DNA from: Asterochloris sp. CNOR1
Lineage: Eukaryota; Chlorophyta; Trebouxiophyceae; Trebouxiales; Trebouxiaceae
Length of the DNA: 64,000 bases
Assembly (NCBI GenBank): GCA_963969365.1
Contig: OZ017758.1
Location: forward strand, 2,294,001-2,358,000
Direction: 5' to 3'
In this document: positions 23,481 to 35,400 of the stretch, in pieces
How the letters are laid out: each line of letters begins with the position of its first letter
How positions within the stretch are numbered: the stretch's first letter is position 1
Position numbers and translations under genes: made by a program
The notes under the pieces: model-generated
What the model was told of the DNA's origin: nothing
The model's database searches: none
Seen by the model: the letters and a program-made list of their open reading frames with translations, nothing else

Positions 23481-25377
23481 TTATACACTTGGAGTGATGA
23501 AGTTCTTGCAAGCTGTCTTGACGGCCGCAGGCGAGACATTGTTGCGATCATTGGGTTGTGCAGGTATTTCGTTCCGCTCCTGCCCCCAGGGGAAAAACAA
23601 ATCATGCAGGGTCTTCAAGAAGTCGTGCTTGTCCTGTGCCGCATGCTGCAGTTCTTCTAGTTCAGATTCAGTCATGCCTCCACCGCAGTTTGGTTGCCGT
23701 GCGTGGGTCTTCAGCAAAATTGGCACCACGATCGCTGAGGCGTCCATCTGTGCAAACTGCCAGATGGTGTAGAACAGGGACTCCACCTCGGTGCTGGGAC
23801 TGTGGCGGCTGCCCCTCAACACATCAATGGCCATGTACATGGGGGTGCCCGTGAGGTTCTGAACCAGGGTTGAAGGGTCTGTGTCTGTGTCTGACCAGCT
23901 TTCCACTACTTGCAAGTCAAACAGATGTTCAGCAGATCAGTACACAGAAGGGCCTAAGGACTAACCACATGATGCCCCAGGTCAGGTCTGTCCCAAGCCC
24001 ACCTTTGCAGCACCAAAATCATAGAGCCAGCCGTGGCAGCCATGCGCATCATCCTGGTAGCCAATGTTGTTTGGCGAGCTGTCCCGATGTACAATCATCA
24101 GCTTGGCCAGCTCCTCCACGGCATGAGCAATGTCAAAGGTGACCTGCGCAATCTGCTGCACAGGCAGGCTTGCTTCAAGCTGCTTGACTACTGGCTCCAC
24201 CAGCACAGCCTGCCAGATCGCCCTGCTGTAGTGGAACTGCCCAGCTGCCAGGAGGCGCACAAGGTTGGCACTGCGTGGTAGCAGCTGTAGGATTCTGGCC
24301 TGCACAGACGCAGATACAGGGCAAATCAAGGACCCTGTGCCAGTCCCTGACCATGATGCAAACGCGGTCAACAGCACGGCCCTGCATTGGTTGTGGCTTT
24401 CAACATCAGCCAACAACAAGGTCCCTGTGCCTGCTGTCTTGTGGCACCAGCTGCAGATTCCTGGCCTGTACAGAACGCATGCACACAACTGGCATGAAGA
24501 AGAGCTGGTCCCCACCATGCCAGCAGCAACTCACGGACACAAATCCCACCTCCTTGTCATTGAAGGCCAGCTTCAGCACTGCCTGCCTGTCGCCCTGCTG
24601 TGTCAGCTTTGCCTTGTAGACATAGCTGTTTTGCCTGGAAGGGGTGCTTGTTGACACAGTGCGGAGTGCCAGGCGCGCGGTGCACTTGAATCTGTGGGAC
24701 TTCAGCCGGCCCTCTGGCAGGTGCGCAGACACAAAGCCCAGCTGAGCCAGCGGGGCAGCCAAAACGCGTGCCAGCATGCACAGGCCAGCAGAGTCTTGCT
24801 GCAGCCTGACTGGCAGCGGGCCGCTGATGCAGATGCCGCTGAAATCTGCCAGGCGACCAAAGCGCAAACAAAACACCTCAACTGTGTCCATGGTGATGCT
24901 GACAGCATAAATGAACGCTCGCTCTGGCTGCTGGCATTGCACAATGCTAGCGGTCTCCACCAGCTGCCCCAAAGCGGCATCTCCATCTGCGCTGTCAAGC
25001 TTGAACTCAATGGGCACAACCAGCTGCGACCAGAGGCAATCATTGCCAGCCAGGCCTGAGCAATCGATCTTCTTTGTGGCTTGTTGCAGGTAGCTGCTGG
25101 CATGGGTGTCTGCGAGCACCAAGCCTGTTCCGCTGCCGAGTGCTTGCTGCATCTCAGTCAGCAGCTGCATTGCTGCAGGTTGCATGTGTTTTGCCTCCCT
25201 GAGATCATCATTCCCCTTGTATCGCATGGTGATGCGGCGCAGAGGGGCTTCTCTCTCTGCTGGAGCTGCTACAGGCGGCAAGGCTTGCTGCTGTGCACCC
25301 CGAGAAGCACCTGCAGCAGCAAAGCCACTTGCTAGAGCGCACATTGGGAAGGCAAGCAGGTGTGTCTGCAGCTGCAC
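23481..25377 (-). CDS. FunK1-like protein kinase, copy 1
   Basis: Three minus-strand exons join in phase: 24550-25377, 24003-24299 and 23481-23858, about 500 residues if the first ATG is used. Exon one holds the N-terminal FunK1 region (QLVVPIEFK, then FIYAVSITMDTVEVFCLRFG) and the ATP-binding lysine in AVLKLAF. Exon two carries a helix starting ARILQLLPRSANL, the catalytic loop MIVHRDSSPNNIG and the magnesium motif YDFGAAK. Exon three starts NLTGTPMYMAIDVLRG and continues EVESLFYTIWQ, the activation-segment and aF-helix pattern of FunK1 kinases. All core catalytic residues are present. FunK1 kinases are best known in fungi; the substrate is unknown. More 5' exons may lie at 26281-26556. Intron one holds a decoy copy of its own acceptor (24451-24473). 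Confidence 0.8.
24281..24475. repeat. Duplicated acceptor and exon start in FunK1 intron
   Basis: The true exon-two acceptor, on the minus strand TGTGCAG|GCCAGAATCCT, has a copy 166 bp upstream, TGTACAG|GCCAGGAATCT. Both are followed by a codon run of the type A-R-x-L-Q-L-x-P. The intervening DNA also repeats GG(A/T)CCCTGTGCC. The same arrangement exists in kinase copy 2 at 34072-34266, because the duplication includes it. Confidence 0.8.
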
Positions 25378-25812
25378 AAGATGGGCACATCAACTGATAT
25401 CTGCTGAAGAGGAGAGTTGTGCTGCAGACACCACATGTGATGTTGACACACACCTCGACGTTTATTGGTGCTATATGCAGCAGGGATACAGCGGTTCCCA
25501 GAAGTCCTGCAGTCTCTCCGCCACTGCTCGCATGCTGGCTGCTGGGTCGTTTGGAAGCTCGCCAGGAAATGTGCTTGTTTTCACCTGTGATGTGCGGACC
25601 TGCAGTCAACCACAAGTCGTACATGAGCTGTGGGCAGCCCCTTACAGGCTGCGCAAAAAGGTGCTCAACCAAAAAAACCTAGCTGCTTGTTCACAGCGAG
25701 TTGCAAGGTCGCTCTGGTTCCCTTACCTTCCCAATGTCTGCCTCTCGTTGGGATGAGTTTGCTGCACGGTTGCTGGCTATCTTCACTTGCTGTAGTTCAT
25801 ACCACAGCCGGG

Positions 25813-26710
25813 TTACTTCTGACCCCAGCTGCGCCACTTGATCTTCACTGCCCCCTGCAGCAGGAAGGCTGCTACAACAAGCCCCTCCTGCAGCATGTCT
25901 CTCCTTATCTCAGGACAACCAGGACCATGCGACGCTGACAGCAGATGTTGCCTCCAGCAAGTGCTTCAGCGTCGCATGGTCCCGTGTCATGATAGCTCTG
26001 CTGCTTCAAGCAAGCAAGCCCAGCAAAATAGTTGCCCACACGGGAGAAGGTTTGAATCACTCAACTTTTGGCGTGGCAAGACCTCCGCGCTGGCGACACC
26101 ACAATGTGATGCTCGTGCGTGCAGCCCTGGTGGGGAGGACAGAGCAAGTGCCCCTGCATAACCAAGCTTCTGGGGCCTCAGCCAGCTTTGGTGGCAGGGC
26201 CCTGTACAGTGCTGCGCGCAATGCACACCACTTGCTGCCGCACGCCATGCAGGTCAAGTCTTGCAGCCCTGGTTGGGTTTTCACCTCCAGCCGCCTGTTG
26301 CCCTCGAAACCCTCTCCAGCGTATCCTGTGCTTTGTTCCATCTCTTCTCGAGCTCATCTGATCTGGCTGGATCCTTCTCAGCCAGGTATGCTTCCCAGGC
26401 CGCATTTGCCTCGTCCAACAGCTTGGCCTCCATGTGCTGAGCATCCATGCCTGCAGCCATCAACAGATGGTAGCTTGTGCCTCTACGTATGTCTAGGTGA
26501 AGTCCATGCACAAAACACTGACAGCAGTATGTGCGCACCTGTGCGCACAGGTGCACAGGCTGCTACTGACAACTGCTTGCTGACAGCAAATTTTGTGTTC
26601 GGTGGTGAGAGTTTGCGACCGGCAGAAATCATAAGCACTCAGCAGCAGCGTTTTGCTGCCTCCCCAAGATTTCGGCAGCTTCCGACCTATTTCACCCTTC
26701 TGTCTCAACG
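25813..26710 (-). other. Diverged 5' flank of kinase copy 1
   Basis: This segment aligns with 35604-36510 with many substitutions and small indels, in contrast to the identical block next to it. Two exon-like frames are recognisable on the minus strand. One holds MEAKLLDEANAAWEAYLAEK and DPARSDELEKRWNKAQD (about 26330-26450); the other holds MACGSKWCALRAALYRALPP (about 26170-26250). Relative to copy 2, this copy has an extra base near 26310 and four extra bases near 26170-26180, which shift the frame. The blocks may be 5' exons of the kinase gene, decayed here. Confidence 0.5.
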
Positions 26711-27263
26711 CTTATAGCTTCCTCTGTCTCAACCAGCTTGGAGCACAGATATGTCTCATCACTGTCTCAAGCACTTGATGGCTGAAGCTCATTCAGTGTC
26801 TCCAACCAACATCACCACAAACACAGGCAACAGAAAGAGGGCAGAGGCACCCAAACACGCATGAACATGTCCTGTCTGCACTTTGCTGTCTCACACAAAT
26901 AGATAGCAAAGCCTGTCACATCCATGATTCCTGACCACCACAAGCGATTCCAGCTGACCTCAACACAGGGCTGCCTCACACAAGCTCTAGCAGACCAAGT
27001 AGCAGGCAGGGGCAGGGCAGACGTGAAATCAGTGCTCCCAGCGAAAGCCGCCCTCAAGCAGATGACACAACAGTCAGAGGTGTCTTAGTGTGCAACTGCA
27101 TTGTTGAGCAGCAAGACTGCACCAATACACACTTCTGTATAAAAGCAAGCAGGTGAACTGCGCAGCCAGTTATCTAAGCGTGTGGTAGAACCTCACCTCT
27201 GAGGAGTGCCCCCAGCCAGCAGTAAGCCTCAGCCGGGTGCCTCCTAGTGCTGTAGCAGGTCAC

Positions 27264-27365
27264 TTAGTGCTGTAGCAGGTAAAGTGCATGCTTTTCATGG
27301 TGCTTTGTACCTGCAGCCACGAAGCACTATAAAACGCATGCACTTTATCTGCTACAGCACTAGGT
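27264..27365. repeat. Inverted repeat, ~33-bp arms, 35-bp loop
   Basis: The left arm 27264-27296 (CTTAGTGCTGTAGCAGG, then TAAAGTGCATGC) pairs with the right arm 27332-27365 (GCATGCACTTTA, then CTGCTACAGCACTAGG) with only about three differences. A direct copy of the first 17 bases also sits at 27244-27260. The loop has its own short complementary pair (GTGCTT and AAGCAC). It is either a miniature inverted-repeat element or a transcribed hairpin. Confidence 0.8.
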
Positions 27366-27512
27366 GAGGTGCATAGCGGGTCAGGTAAGTTTTGAACCTG
27401 CAGGCCGTCAAGGCAGCTTCTGCTCGAGGCAAGTGGTTTCATGTGCATTCAGGGCCTCACCTCCGGGCCTGTATCCACCTGCTAAGCCCTCTCTGCCAAA
27501 TTCTCTCGCGAT

Positions 27513-27541
27513 TTGATTGATTGATTGATTGATTGATTGAA
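27513..27541. repeat. (TTGA)n microsatellite
   Basis: Seven uninterrupted TTGA units are present. It is the longest short-tandem array noticed in the window and lies in DNA with no recognised gene. Confidence 0.95.
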
Positions 27542-29114
27542 TTTTCAAGTCCGTAGCCTCAATGCACGGGCATAGGACTATGATCATGTCATCCTACCAA
27601 TGAACTTTGCTGAAGGTGTAGGGGTACAAAAAGAGGCAGTACAGTCACATAGGCAGGTCACTGAAATGGCTGGTAAAGAGGGGGCCAGCGCTCATGGCAG
27701 GTCTTGGCACTGTGCTGGGCGTCATCACCACGTTGGACTGCTAGCTGAGGTTGCTGCCCAGAATGCAATGTTCACCCATGGATCCTGTATGGCGCAGGGG
27801 GGGCCCCAGCCCCCCTGATTGGCTTGCCACGCCCTCTCAGCTCGTAGACTTCGCAGTCATGAGAGAGTTATGCTTGGGTGCAGCAGTCTTCCCCTCGCAG
27901 GGCACCAGGCTCCAAGGCGGCACACCCCAAGCAACAACTCAGCATGGGGAGCTTAGGGGAAGACAATCATGTGATGAGACTAGCGCATTGCTATTGAATT
28001 GGAGCTCTCATCAGCAGCTGGTGAACTGGGGATACACCACGGCACATAGAGGGGTCACCCAGGGTGTCTGTGCGATCATGCCAAAACCCTAGCTAGGGTT
28101 GCTGCAGCTGTGGGCTTGCTGAGCGAGTGACCATGCTCGAGCGGTTGCGGAACGGAAGATAATAATCCGAAGCATAAAAATATGAAACAGATCCGCACTA
28201 CATCGCGATCCTTCAAGGCCTCGGGCCCAAGCAATTTGCCCGGCTGACCAGGGAGATTTAAGTTTGTTTGCTTCAGCCATGACAGGCAAGGACACATCTA
28301 CAAACAGGAGTGTGCAATAGGGGCTTTGATGCTTGTTAGGGAAAAAGTGAACTTAATGCTTGCAGGGTTTGCTCTGAACCTGGAGTCGTGCTGCTGACGC
28401 TCCTGTGAGGTGTTGCCGCTCAACAAACTGCCCAACAAGGCAATCACAATGGAGTAAGGATTCTGATGCAGGGCTGGCTGTTGCCTTCAGCAAACAGCAC
28501 ATGCTGCTTGCAACAGCGCACAGCAAGGCGATTAGCAGTTGCCTCACAGCTGTTGCATGGGCCGATACCAGGCACACTCTGTGCATCACCGGCAGCCTCC
28601 CTTGCAAAAGAAAAGATGACAATCCACTTGGCCAGGGAAGCTGCTTCTGCACAAATTGGCTGACAGTCTGATTCGCACGGAGAGTCACCGCAGTCAGGGA
28701 TGACGCCCAGCTTGCAAAACTGCTGTTCTTTGTGGGCTTCTCACACTCGCAGATTGCACTGTTGCCTCCACTGTTTTGCAAAAGGTGTCTGTCAGGTTGA
28801 TTTGCACATTTCCTATATGCACATGGGGTATTGGGAGAGAATCTTGTGTTCTGATCTTCATGAATACAGTCATCTTGAAGATTTGAACATTAGCACATGT
28901 CTGTGCCAGCAGGGCAGCCTGGACTTATTCTGCTGGATTTTCACAGTGTTTGCAAGCAGACGGCCACCAAGCAGGTTTCAGGGGTCCTTTGTCCTTACAG
29001 GCACCAAAATCTCCCAGGCAGGTCTGCTTGAGGAACATGCTTCCCCAAGGCGGTGCACCTTCAGCCTTGCGCACAGTATTGGAATTCTCACAGCAAAGAT
29101 CTTCCCAAATATTA

Positions 29115-30981
29115 CTAGGGTCCCTCTATGGAACTTGTGCACCTCTCAGCTTGGGAGGCTATGTATTTGGGACGAGAAATGCTGTCATCTAAATAGTCTG
29201 CTGAAGGGTGCTTGATGACAGGGTCTCGCAATAAGCCTGCATACTCCTCAATGAGCCTGATCCAGTATTGTTGCACCTGTATGCAGATGGAGACATGTGC
29301 AACTGTATCTACAGGGTAGTTCATCAGTTTGTAGACTGCAATGAGGTGACTTACGTTGTGAGGGGTTAGCACCTGCTGCATGAAGGTGTGTCCCGCCTTG
29401 CCAATCTGCTCAGCCTCCTCTTGGTTGTTTTGCAACCAGCGGACAAGCTCCACAAGTCCCTCTGTCACATCCTGTTGAGTGGCCATCATGTGCCACTCAA
29501 TGAAGTGCGTACCATTCACAAAGGCCGGCTGCCAGAACTGCACAGTCCACATAGAGCTCTCATAAGCAATGGAGACAGACATGCTCTTGCAAATCCCTAA
29601 CAATGGATACACAAGATCAAGCAAACTGCTAGAGGATGCTCACCTCATACCAGGCATTGTTGAGATGTATAACAAGGCTTGCACACAGTGGCAAATACTT
29701 GAACCGACCGCTCCACGTGTTGCCTGGCCAATTCAGCAGGTACTTGTATGTGCAGTGCTGAGACAAGGGCACAAAGGACTCCTGTGTCTCTTCAATGGCC
29801 CAGTTTGTCATCTGTATGTCCAGCTCTGGATGGAGCAGCAGCGCATCCTGCATGCAAGAGAAAGAAGATGTTGCAGACGTAGATGCGCCTTTAGCACCCG
29901 CAGTAGTAATAAGGTGACCTTGAAGTTTGAGTCTTGCCAGGGCAACCTCCCACGATCACCAGACCTGATGTCCCCTCGAAAGAACAAGCTGCTGATCCGA
30001 TCTGGCCTGCACTTGATGAGCAGAGCACATGTAGAGGGATATGGAGTACGCAGGGGTGCTTAAGCAGTGACGTGCACAGAAGTCCCTGTGGCCCATGCGC
30101 AGCCTCCTCAAGACTGCAGTACCCACCATGGGTGTCTGCCTGCGGCGTGTGCAAGAAGTTGCCGTTCTTCTGACCAACCCAGAATACCTGCCTCTGGCCA
30201 TTGTATGAAGGAAAAGTCTGGGACGAGCACTGTGTTGAGATCCTGTGGTCGCTTACACTGCAAACATGCAAGAATGGGTACAGGCTGAAAGCATGCTTGA
30301 ATGGGGTTGCAACAGTCTTCACCATTGCAAAAATTGGTGCTTTGATGTGCTGGAATCTCATGTTCTCAGGTCCATTCAGCCCTGCAGTAGGAACATCAGG
30401 TCTCAGAACAGACATGGCACGCAAGCTGCACACTGTGCTCACACTTTGCACCCAGCTGGGAGGTACAAAGCATCCTCGACAGACCAGGTCTTACTTAGCA
30501 AAGGCAACTCGAGCAGCAGCCAGAATGTTTCTGAGAGCAGTGAATGCAATTGACACCTTGAGTACCTGCATAGTCATGAGTGCCGATAATGAAGTCTACA
30601 TCTGGCAATGGATGTGCTGTGAGAGCCAAGAGGGCCCTTTTCACTTCACGCTGCCTACTTTGATGGCCTCTGGCTTCCCCGACAATGTAAGCCTGCAGCT
30701 CATGCTTGTATTGATGGTCAAGCTGCAAAGTTCATGGCCGGACAAAGGATGCTTACTTCTTGGTTGATGATTTGCACCCGGAAAGAGCCAGCATCTGACA
30801 TCTCACACCAGGTCGCCTCTAGATCGGCATTGCTGATGCCAGCTGCCCTGTAAAAGCTGAGGTCACTGTCAATGTTGGCCCAGAGTCTGCTATGAGGGCT
30901 ATGGGTGTCGCTGCCCTCCTTGTCAGCATCAGTAAAAAGGGGCATTAAGAAAGTCAGCAACACACAACACAACACCCTCAT
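29115..30981 (-). CDS. Family-90 glycosyltransferase (CAP10-like)
   Basis: The proposed start at 30981 gives a signal-peptide-like N-terminus (MRVLCCVLLTFLMPLF). An in-frame ATG 25 codons earlier is possible but would bury the hydrophobic segment. The next part, DLSFYRAAGISNADLE and SFRVQIINQE, is typical of GT90. A block near 30590 has PLPDVDFIIGTHD, the family's acidic motif region. Another near 29960 has LFFRGDIRSGDRGRLPW. The block 29644 to about 29845 carries CTYKYLLNWPGNTWSGRFKY, the best-conserved GT90 motif. Exon 29355-29558 carries GTHFIEWHMM and ends at GTAAGT. The last exon, 29115-29276, starts VQQYWIRLIEEYAGLLR. The introns 29559-29643 and 29277-29354 keep phase. Family members transfer sugars, often xylose or glucose, in the secretory pathway; the specific donor here is unknown. 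Some middle joins are approximate. Confidence 0.8.
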
Positions 30982-31667
30982 GGCTATCGTGCTGTCAATT
31001 GACGTAATTCGGGGCTGTGACCGCGTGCTTACATGAACTTCAGCTGCGTTTCCCATTGTGTGGTTTCAGCATTGGTAGACAATTACGTGAGTGCTTTTAC
31101 ATGGCTTTTGTCTGTTGAGGGCACGTGTGTGCCTAGATCACTCAGCAAGTTGACTCAAATGATCAGAGTCTGCTGTAGCACAGTGCCGAGGGACAATCTT
31201 GGTTCCCGCACTAGCAGCTTACGGGAACCCAAAGTGTCCCTTTCGCTGATGCGCATGCATCTCTTTGCCAGGCGGGGCGCGTTGCATTCTAGGCAACAGA
31301 CAGACACTGCCTGACAGGAAGCATAGCACTCCAGTTGTGCAATCTTCCCACCGTCCTGGGCTTTCTGGAGCCCCTTACCCCTGCTTTGCTGGCCACGTTA
31401 CACGTGTGTACTGCACTCAATCAGGGTTATGAGATCTATGTCGGCAGGCGATGTTTGAAATGATGTCGCCAGGCGGGCCTGCAATGTCACAGAGGGCGTG
31501 AGAATGTCCCAAGTAAGGGCACCTGCAGGCACCAGTGGGGTCTGAGTATTGCATGAAGGTTCAGAGATGAGTCGCAGTTTGTAGTGCATCAGTGGTGAGA
31601 CGGTGAGGACGCTGAAAGCGAGACGTTAAGGGTGCTTTTCGACCTATGTACTAGGTCAAGAAACCCA

Positions 31668-32327
31668 TGAGCGCGCCAAAGTGCCCTGGATCCACCTCCA
31701 TACAGCACTCCCAGGTGCCATCCGCTGAGTATAGTAGCTACATCAATCATGTCATCAGTCTGGGGCTGGCTAGGGACTACATAGCACAACTGCATGGCAG
31801 TTGCTCCCCAGACAGCCCCCCTTCCCTCAGAGCGGCCATTGATCAAGCCTGCAGACACCTGTCTGGAGTTGTGGATGATCTCCAGCCAGTGCCGGTCTCT
31901 GCCCTGGTGTGCACAACTTAGAGACATTGGGCCAGCAGAATGGAGCACCAGTCCCAGACGCAGCAGTTGGCTTGGCAGCAGCCATGCCTAACACTCCCGA
32001 GGAGGAAGATCAAATCCTACGGTTCACCCAGAGAATCAATGTCTGTCATGCTGCGGCCAAGCCACAGAACACTGTCCAGGCTGAAAGGTCACAAGCTCTG
32101 GAGGGTAGGCACCGCATGGCCTTCAATTACGTTCTTCACGGCGCCCTCGATGCTTTCAAGGCACAAGTCACTCACACACACCCCATCTTGCAGAGATACT
32201 GTGAACAGGAGGCGTACTCTGATGGCGACCTCATGTCACACGCCAAGATTCTGGAGTTCTGGGAGTGGCTTGTGGGTGAGGCAGTGCAGCAGAATGGCGC
32301 CCGCTACTCATTCAGCAGTGTGAGGTG
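31668..32327 (+). CDS. Uncharacterised plus-strand protein, partial
   Basis: Two overlapping-phase frames look coding. The first starts at ATG 31667/31668 and carries YSSYINHVISLGLARDYIA and AAIDQACRHLSGVVDDL. The second covers 31935-32328, carries EEEDQILRFTQRINV, FNYVLHGALDAFKAQV and ILEFWEWLVGEAVQQ, and ends at a GTGAGA donor-like site. How the two join is unclear; a splice between them would be very short. No family was recognised. The next exon is not visible, because the second copy of the 3.2-kb duplicated block begins 77 bp downstream. The gene may therefore have been cut by the duplication. Confidence 0.35.
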
Positions 32328-32403
32328 AGAGGCCACTCCACTGCTGTGTCTGAGCTGCGCCCAGATCCTGCCATCCCAAAATTGAGCCTGGTGTGTGCAA
32401 AAT

Positions 32404-35400
32404 TGGGTACCTCACGGTGCCTTCTGTCCTGGCCCAATCTATGTCCAACATGCAAAGCTCTCAGGCACCAGTTCTGGGTGGAGGCTGCATGTGTCAGTGT
32501 ATAGACCTCATGCAGACCACACAATAGATGCTACGGCGGAGGGCGCCCCAGTGCAGTCACCTGAGTCTGCAGCTCGCAGATACACTAAAGCAGATGCTGG
32601 GACTGCGCAAGGGCCCCACACCTGCTCTGGAGCACTGGCGCTTGCATGCAAAGCGCAAATTATGCCAGAGGAGGTTGGCTGCACAGGCATAGAGGCCAAG
32701 CCCAAGCTCTGTACCTGACCATGATGTTGGGAGCGCGAAGGTGCACTATGTCAGCATTGAGTCGTGCTGCGTTAGGTGCTGGGTGCGAGTAAGCAGGCAC
32801 CTTGCAGGTACACGCTTGGACAGGGTCAAGCGTGGCCCCCTGTCATTGGTCCATGTCTGCATGCTGTGCCTGAGCATTCACATAGCAGCAAGACATGCTT
32901 CGATCTCAGAATGGCTTGTTGTCTACTCTGCATGCAGTGTTAGGCTAATCACTCGTGGCAGAAGTAGTGTTGCTTCTTGTGCTTGCCGGCAGCAAGAGCT
33001 GGCCCAAGGTTTGGCTCTCAACATGAGGTGAAACAAAGGAATGGTCTCGAGATCTCACCTCCCAGACATGTTGAAAGGTGCCCAGAGTGCAAAGTGGAGC
33101 TCAAGGCAGTCAACCAGCATCCCACACAGTGGGACCTGAGCCAAGGAAGGCTTTTTCCCATCCAGCAGTGATTTAAGGTGGTAATGCTCACGGTCAGCTT
33201 GTGCACAGGCGCCCAAGACTGCCCTCATCAAGCATGTCTCTGCTGCGGCACAAATGTTCAACAGCCAGAATTTATACACTTGGAGTGATGAAGTTCTTGC
33301 AAGCTGTCTTGACGGCCGCAGGCGAGACATTGTTGCGATCATTGGGTTGTGCAGGTATTTCGTTCCGCTCCTGCCCCCAGGGGAAAAACAAATCATGCAG
33401 GGTCTTCAAGAAGTCGTGCTTGTCCTGTGCCGCATGCTGCAGTTCTTCTAGTTCAGATTCAGTCATGCCTCCACCGCAGTTTGGTTGCCGTGCGTGGGTC
33501 TTCAGCAAAATTGGCACCACGATCGCTGAGGCGTCCATCTGTGCAAACTGCCAGATGGTGTAGAACAGGGACTCCACCTCGGTGCTGGGACTGTGGCGGC
33601 TGCCCCTCAACACATCAATGGCCATGTACATGGGGGTGCCCGTGAGGTTCTGAACCAGGGTTGAAGGGTCTGTGTCTGTGTCTGACCAGCTTTCCACTAC
33701 TTGCAAGTCAAACAGATGTTCAGCAGATCAGTACACAGAAGGGCCTAAGGACTAACCACATGATGCCCCAGGTCAGGTCTGTCCCAAGCCCACCTTTGCA
33801 GCACCAAAATCATAGAGCCAGCCGTGGCAGCCATGCGCATCATCCTGGTAGCCAATGTTGTTTGGCGAGCTGTCCCGATGTACAATCATCAGCTTGGCCA
33901 GCTCCTCCACGGCATGAGCAATGTCAAAGGTGACCTGCGCAATCTGCTGCACAGGCAGGCTTGCTTCAAGCTGCTTGACTACTGGCTCCACCAGCACAGC
34001 CTGCCAGATCGCCCTGCTGTAGTGGAACTGCCCAGCTGCCAGGAGGCGCACAAGGTTGGCACTGCGTGGTAGCAGCTGTAGGATTCTGGCCTGCACAGAC
34101 GCAGATACAGGGCAAATCAAGGACCCTGTGCCAGTCCCTGACCATGATGCAAACGCGGTCAACAGCACGGCCCTGCATTGGTTGTGGCTTTCAACATCAG
34201 CCAACAACAAGGTCCCTGTGCCTGCTGTCTTGTGGCACCAGCTGCAGATTCCTGGCCTGTACAGAACGCATGCACACAACTGGCATGAAGAAGAGCTGGT
34301 CCCCACCATGCCAGCAGCAACTCACGGACACAAATCCCACCTCCTTGTCATTGAAGGCCAGCTTCAGCACTGCCTGCCTGTCGCCCTGCTGTGTCAGCTT
34401 TGCCTTGTAGACATAGCTGTTTTGCCTGGAAGGGGTGCTTGTTGACACAGTGCGGAGTGCCAGGCGCGCGGTGCACTTGAATCTGTGGGACTTCAGCCGG
34501 CCCTCTGGCAGGTGCGCAGACACAAAGCCCAGCTGAGCCAGCGGGGCAGCCAAAACGCGTGCCAGCATGCACAGGCCAGCAGAGTCTTGCTGCAGCCTGA
34601 CTGGCAGCGGGCCGCTGATGCAGATGCCGCTGAAATCTGCCAGGCGACCAAAGCGCAAACAAAACACCTCAACTGTGTCCATGGTGATGCTGACAGCATA
34701 AATGAACGCTCGCTCTGGCTGCTGGCATTGCACAATGCTAGCGGTCTCCACCAGCTGCCCCAAAGCGGCATCTCCATCTGCGCTGTCAAGCTTGAACTCA
34801 ATGGGCACAACCAGCTGCGACCAGAGGCAATCATTGCCAGCCAGGCCTGAGCAATCGATCTTCTTTGTGGCTTGTTGCAGGTAGCTGCTGGCATGGGTGT
34901 CTGCGAGCACCAAGCCTGTTCCGCTGCCGAGTGCTTGCTGCATCTCAGTCAGCAGCTGCATTGCTGCAGGTTGCATGTGTTTTGCCTCCCTGAGATCATC
35001 ATTCCCCTTGTATCGCATGGTGATGCGGCGCAGAGGGGCTTCTCTCTCTGCTGGAGCTGCTACAGGCGGCAAGGCTTGCTGCTGTGCACCCCGAGAAGCA
35101 CCTGCAGCAGCAAAGCCACTTGCTAGAGCGCACATTGGGAAGGCAAGCAGGTGTGTCTGCAGCTGCACAAGATGGGCACATCAACTGATATCTGCTGAAG
35201 AGGAGAGTTGTGCTGCAGACACCACATGTGATGTTGACACACACCTCGACGTTTATTGGTGCTATATGCAGCAGGGATACAGCGGTTCCCAGAAGTCCTG
35301 CAGTCTCTCCGCCACTGCTCGCATGCTGGCTGCTGGGTCGTTTGGAAGCTCGCCAGGAAATGTGCTTGTTTTCACCTGTGATGTGCGGACCTGCAGTCAA

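Larger units (their letters stand above)
22613..25812. repeat. Perfect 3.2-kb direct repeat, copy 1
   Basis: Every position from 22613 to 25812 appears to match 32404-35603 at a constant offset of 9,791 bp. The match was followed through the printed lines, and the translated frames in both copies are the same throughout. The first mismatch on the right is T 25813 against C 35604. To the left, identity ends inside AAAA(T)TGGGTACC. The block carries the whole recognised coding part of a FunK1-like kinase gene plus about 870 bp beyond its stop. Confidence 0.9.
26711..29114. other. No firm gene; palindrome and simple repeat
   Basis: No family was recognised. A minus-strand frame of about 28080-28295 has a hydrophobic run (VVRICFIFLCFGLLSSVP), and one of about 28353-28781 is open, but neither has splice or family support. 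The segment holds a long inverted repeat (27264-27365) and a GATT array (27513-27541). Confidence 0.35.

Noticed and set aside
23264-23605. Extra C-terminal exon of the FunK1 kinase
   Set aside because: The frame is open, but exon three already ends with an in-frame stop, and no donor and acceptor pair clearly joins them. RNA would be needed.
27264-27365. Considered as a CRISPR-like or terminator element
   Set aside because: There is only one palindrome, no repeat-spacer array, and the surrounding genes are eukaryotic and intron-rich.
28076-28297. Small hydrophobic minus-strand frame
   Set aside because: It has no family match, no splice sites and no neighbour that suggests a role. Open frames of this size are common in this base composition.
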